Origin: Cristatella mucedo
Taxonomy: Eukaryota > Bryozoa > Phylactolaemata > Cristatellidae
Direction: 5' to 3'
Length of the DNA: 64,000 bases
Assembly (NCBI GenBank): GCA_009760855.2
Contig: WPIO01000002.1
Span: 7,980,001-8,044,000, forward strand
Below the pieces are notes generated by a model that worked only from the letters and a program-made list of their open reading frames with translations, made no database searches and was not told the origin of the DNA. Below are positions 61,502-64,000 of the stretch, in pieces. Positions within the stretch are counted from its first letter, which is position 1. Each line of letters opens with the position of its first letter. The position numbers were made by a program, and so were the translations under genes.

Positions 61502-63504
61502 TGGCTTGATCTTCCAAGAGAATATGAACAAGTTAGTTTATCTGGCCAGACAATGGCGAAGCTGTCGCTGGGATTTGCAAATGCTGCTGAGGTTAGGCCG
61601 CTAAAAAGGCTTATTCGGAAAAGACCTGCCAAGATCAGTCCTGGCTCCAGTCATGTACACTGGAATACTCATTGTTGGCTGGAATTTATGCTGTGATCGG
61701 CTGAGTATGGGCGAACAAGTTAGCTGCTGGCTTATTCTTAATGTAAGGGTTGCTCGTGTTGACGGCTTCAAGTATTTTCAGCTAGATAGCTACATGTAAT
61801 AGCGTTTCTTAGTGTAAATGAGTTGAATAAGACTTTTAGCTTTTTGCAATCTTAATGCTTTTTAATGTGCTTCCTCAGTTAATGGTTTTCTCAAGTGCAC
61901 GGTATGCTTACGTGTACTGTTTGGCTGGCCTGCTACATTTTCAGAAGTACAGCGTTCAGCCACCAAAATACGTTGGTAATGGTCGTGAACACGCTATAGA
62001 GCTTCCTCAGTTAACGGTCATTCATTTGTGTGGGTTTTTCTTTCGCGTAATTCCTCAGCTAGCCTCTGTTAATATGTATCTGCATGCTTTAATACTACCG
62101 AACGTTTCTTTTAATTTATTGCGGGTACTCTGCACTAATGCACTCGCATCGCAGTAGTGCTCACAATTGATTGTTCGCGTTTTTGGTACGCTTGAATTTT
62201 GGCTGAAAAGGAATTCGCACAGTTACATAAATACGTTTCCAAGAAATTAAACCTAGAATTTTGAGAAATTTTAAACCGAGCTGGAGCTAATAGAGCTGGG
62301 ATAGTGGTGGTAGAGGTGCTTCATGAATTTGTCAGAAATTTCTAAGAATTCACTGAAAGTTTTAGAAGGTCCGGATTACAGACGAAAAGTTTTCGGAGGG
62401 ATAGGCACAAACTCACATCAGGGCTATACTCTTGCATACATTGATTTTTTTTACAATGGTCCATAGAGCTTCAAAAAGGAGAGGGCGCTGGAAGGTGTGG
62501 CGAGGTTTCAGGAAACTGGCAGAGTGAGGGGGCAGGGAGGTACTGAAGGATATGGCTTTCTTATTCTACTAAAAAGACGTGAGGGGCAAAGTAAAGTGAG
62601 GTTGAGAGGTTTTTCTAAATGGCTCCCGTTCAACAATCTTGATGAATGAAGTACTAATAAGAATGAGATTTGCAATAAAAGAGACATTTAAAGCGTAGAG
62701 TGACTGCATTTCGTGTGTTCCGCGGTGGCTAGTGATCCACACAAATAGCTTTGTCATTTTGTAGGAAGCTCGTGTCCACATTAAAACATATTAATTGGAT
62801 GAGAAGAAGAAACGGACTTGTATCTTGATTTTAAGCTTCAAATTCACTTGAGAGCGGGCATATTTTTGTGTGCACTCACATGACACGTTATTATCTCCAA
62901 GTTCAAACGAAGCCATATGTGACTAGTTCGATACAAGTAACGACTTTGTTCTTAATGCAGTCACTTAAAGTGCAGTTCATTCTCTATTATCTTACCCTAT
63001 CTGTCTGTTATTATCTGATATGTAAATCACCTCTGCGAACTAAAAGAGATGAGTTCCTTCATCATACTCTCACCTAATACACGGTACCTTGGTGGTCTTT
63101 TCTACCCGGGTTGCTAGTTATTTGATCGTTCATCGCCTCCACTTTCACGGTCTGCACTGCCCATGGTGAGTGGCTGAAAAATGCCAACGAGTCAGTCTTC
63201 GGGAGAAGTTTTTTTTCCTTTGTCCAGCATGCTTCACTGTCTGGCTCTCATTATTAACTTTGGAGGCTCGATGATAATGCGACAATGCGAGTGTAGGTGG
63301 AATTAAGAATCTGGTGACACTCGCCGATTATTTGAACAGTTTCGACGAAGGAAAGTCAATCATCTCCGTCTGGCACGGCCACTCTTCTAAGTGCGAAGGT
63401 TCGAATATTCCAGAATCTGCGGAATGCATGGCGTTCGTGATCTCCAGCAAGTGCTGTATAGTATAGGTTAGACAGTTTCAGAGCCTTCTGTGTAGATGAG
63501 AGTC

Positions 63505-63680
63505 GGATATATATAAAGGTTAGCTGATTTAACAGCCTCATTTATATATCGGCAGAAGAGCCTAAACGGCTATCACCACGGTTTGCTGTAGGCAATAGAG
63601 AACCGCTCATTACCGGACTCAAACTCACGACCCGGGTCGTGAAATGCGAACACTTTAGCCCTGGGCTAATACGCAGGTTC
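63505..63680 (-). mobile_element. SINE-B copy
   Basis: Minus strand: TTAGCCCAGGGCTAAAGTGT (A box), GGGTCGTGAGTTTGAGTCCG (B box), GGTGATAGCCGTTTAGGCTC, TGCCGATATATAAATGAGGC, TGTTAAATCAGCTAACC. Confidence 0.85.
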
Positions 63681-64000
63681 TATACGCTCTTGCTGTAAGG
63701 TGAGGGGCAGGATCAAATGATTCCAGTCGTGCACTGCCGTCGTATCTAACGCAAGTCCAGCAGATTGACGGTTTTCTGGCTTCGTGCATCTAGAATTGCA
63801 AAATTGGAATTAATTTCAATGCTCGGGAAGTGAATGCTAACGGCTGCAATCCCCCATCTTAAACCTCGACATGCATCAAAGCATCGAGGACTTACTTACC
63901 TTAATTTAGCTTGGACTCAAATCTATAAGAATGTCTATGATTTCGCTTCTGGGACTACCAATGAGTGTGCAACTAATTATTCTTTTAATTGATGCCGTGG

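Larger units (their letters stand above)
60671..64000 (+). other. DCLK intron, runs off the window
   Basis: No further kinase motif (catalytic Lys, HRD, DFG or APE context) is visible to 64000. Contains an orphan open frame at 61193-61501 and one SINE-B. Confidence 0.5.

Overview
This is a stretch of animal nuclear DNA. Genes are split by many GT-AG introns and carry animal-specific domains. Introns and spacers hold tRNA-derived SINEs, decayed non-LTR retrotransposons (LINEs) and long microsatellites. There are no operons or prokaryotic signals. A bilaterian, probably invertebrate, source fits best. The interspersed repeats do not match a repeat family I can name, so I do not assign a species.

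Two protein-coding genes can be read with confidence; both were assembled exon by exon and checked for reading-phase agreement at each junction. (1) Positions 42841 down to 19602, minus strand: an ATG16L (autophagy-related 16-like) orthologue. Sixteen exons give 1746 nt, or 581 residues plus stop, with an N-terminal ATG5-binding-like helix, a coiled coil and a seven-bladed WD40 propeller ending in ILWTEF. (2) From 47951 to beyond the right edge, plus strand: a doublecortin-like kinase (DCLK) orthologue. Five exons are visible, holding two doublecortin (DCX) domains, a long low-complexity linker and the first residues of a kinase domain whose glycine-rich loop looks degenerate. Its first coding exon and most of its kinase domain were not found here. 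The two genes lie head to head, with about 5.1 kb between the ATG16L start codon and the first DCLK exon found.

The left third (1-19600) has no gene I can prove. It contains CpG-rich DNA (about 560-1145, 2140-5330 and 8000-9600), including an uninterrupted run of about 38 CGG units at 3406-3520 that looks like the promoter or 5' end of an unseen gene. The rest is SINEs, LINE remnants and very long GA, GACA, CA and AT tracts. The large open frames inside these tracts (Arg, Pro, Ala, Gly, Leu-Ser or Arg-Glu repeats) are artefacts.

The ATG16L introns are crowded with repeats. Two families recur. SINE-A has a tRNA-like head with a tail nearly identical to the 3' end of the local LINEs. SINE-B has a tRNA-like head and a body ending near GCTATATAAAT. 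Several copies lie in opposite orientation around ATG16L exons. I found no CRISPR array, functional tRNA or rRNA gene. The most unusual observations are the loss of the glycine loop in DCLK, a non-canonical GC-AG intron and missing acidic linker in ATG16L, SINE-LINE tail sharing, and a perfect 21-bp hairpin at 10728-10777.
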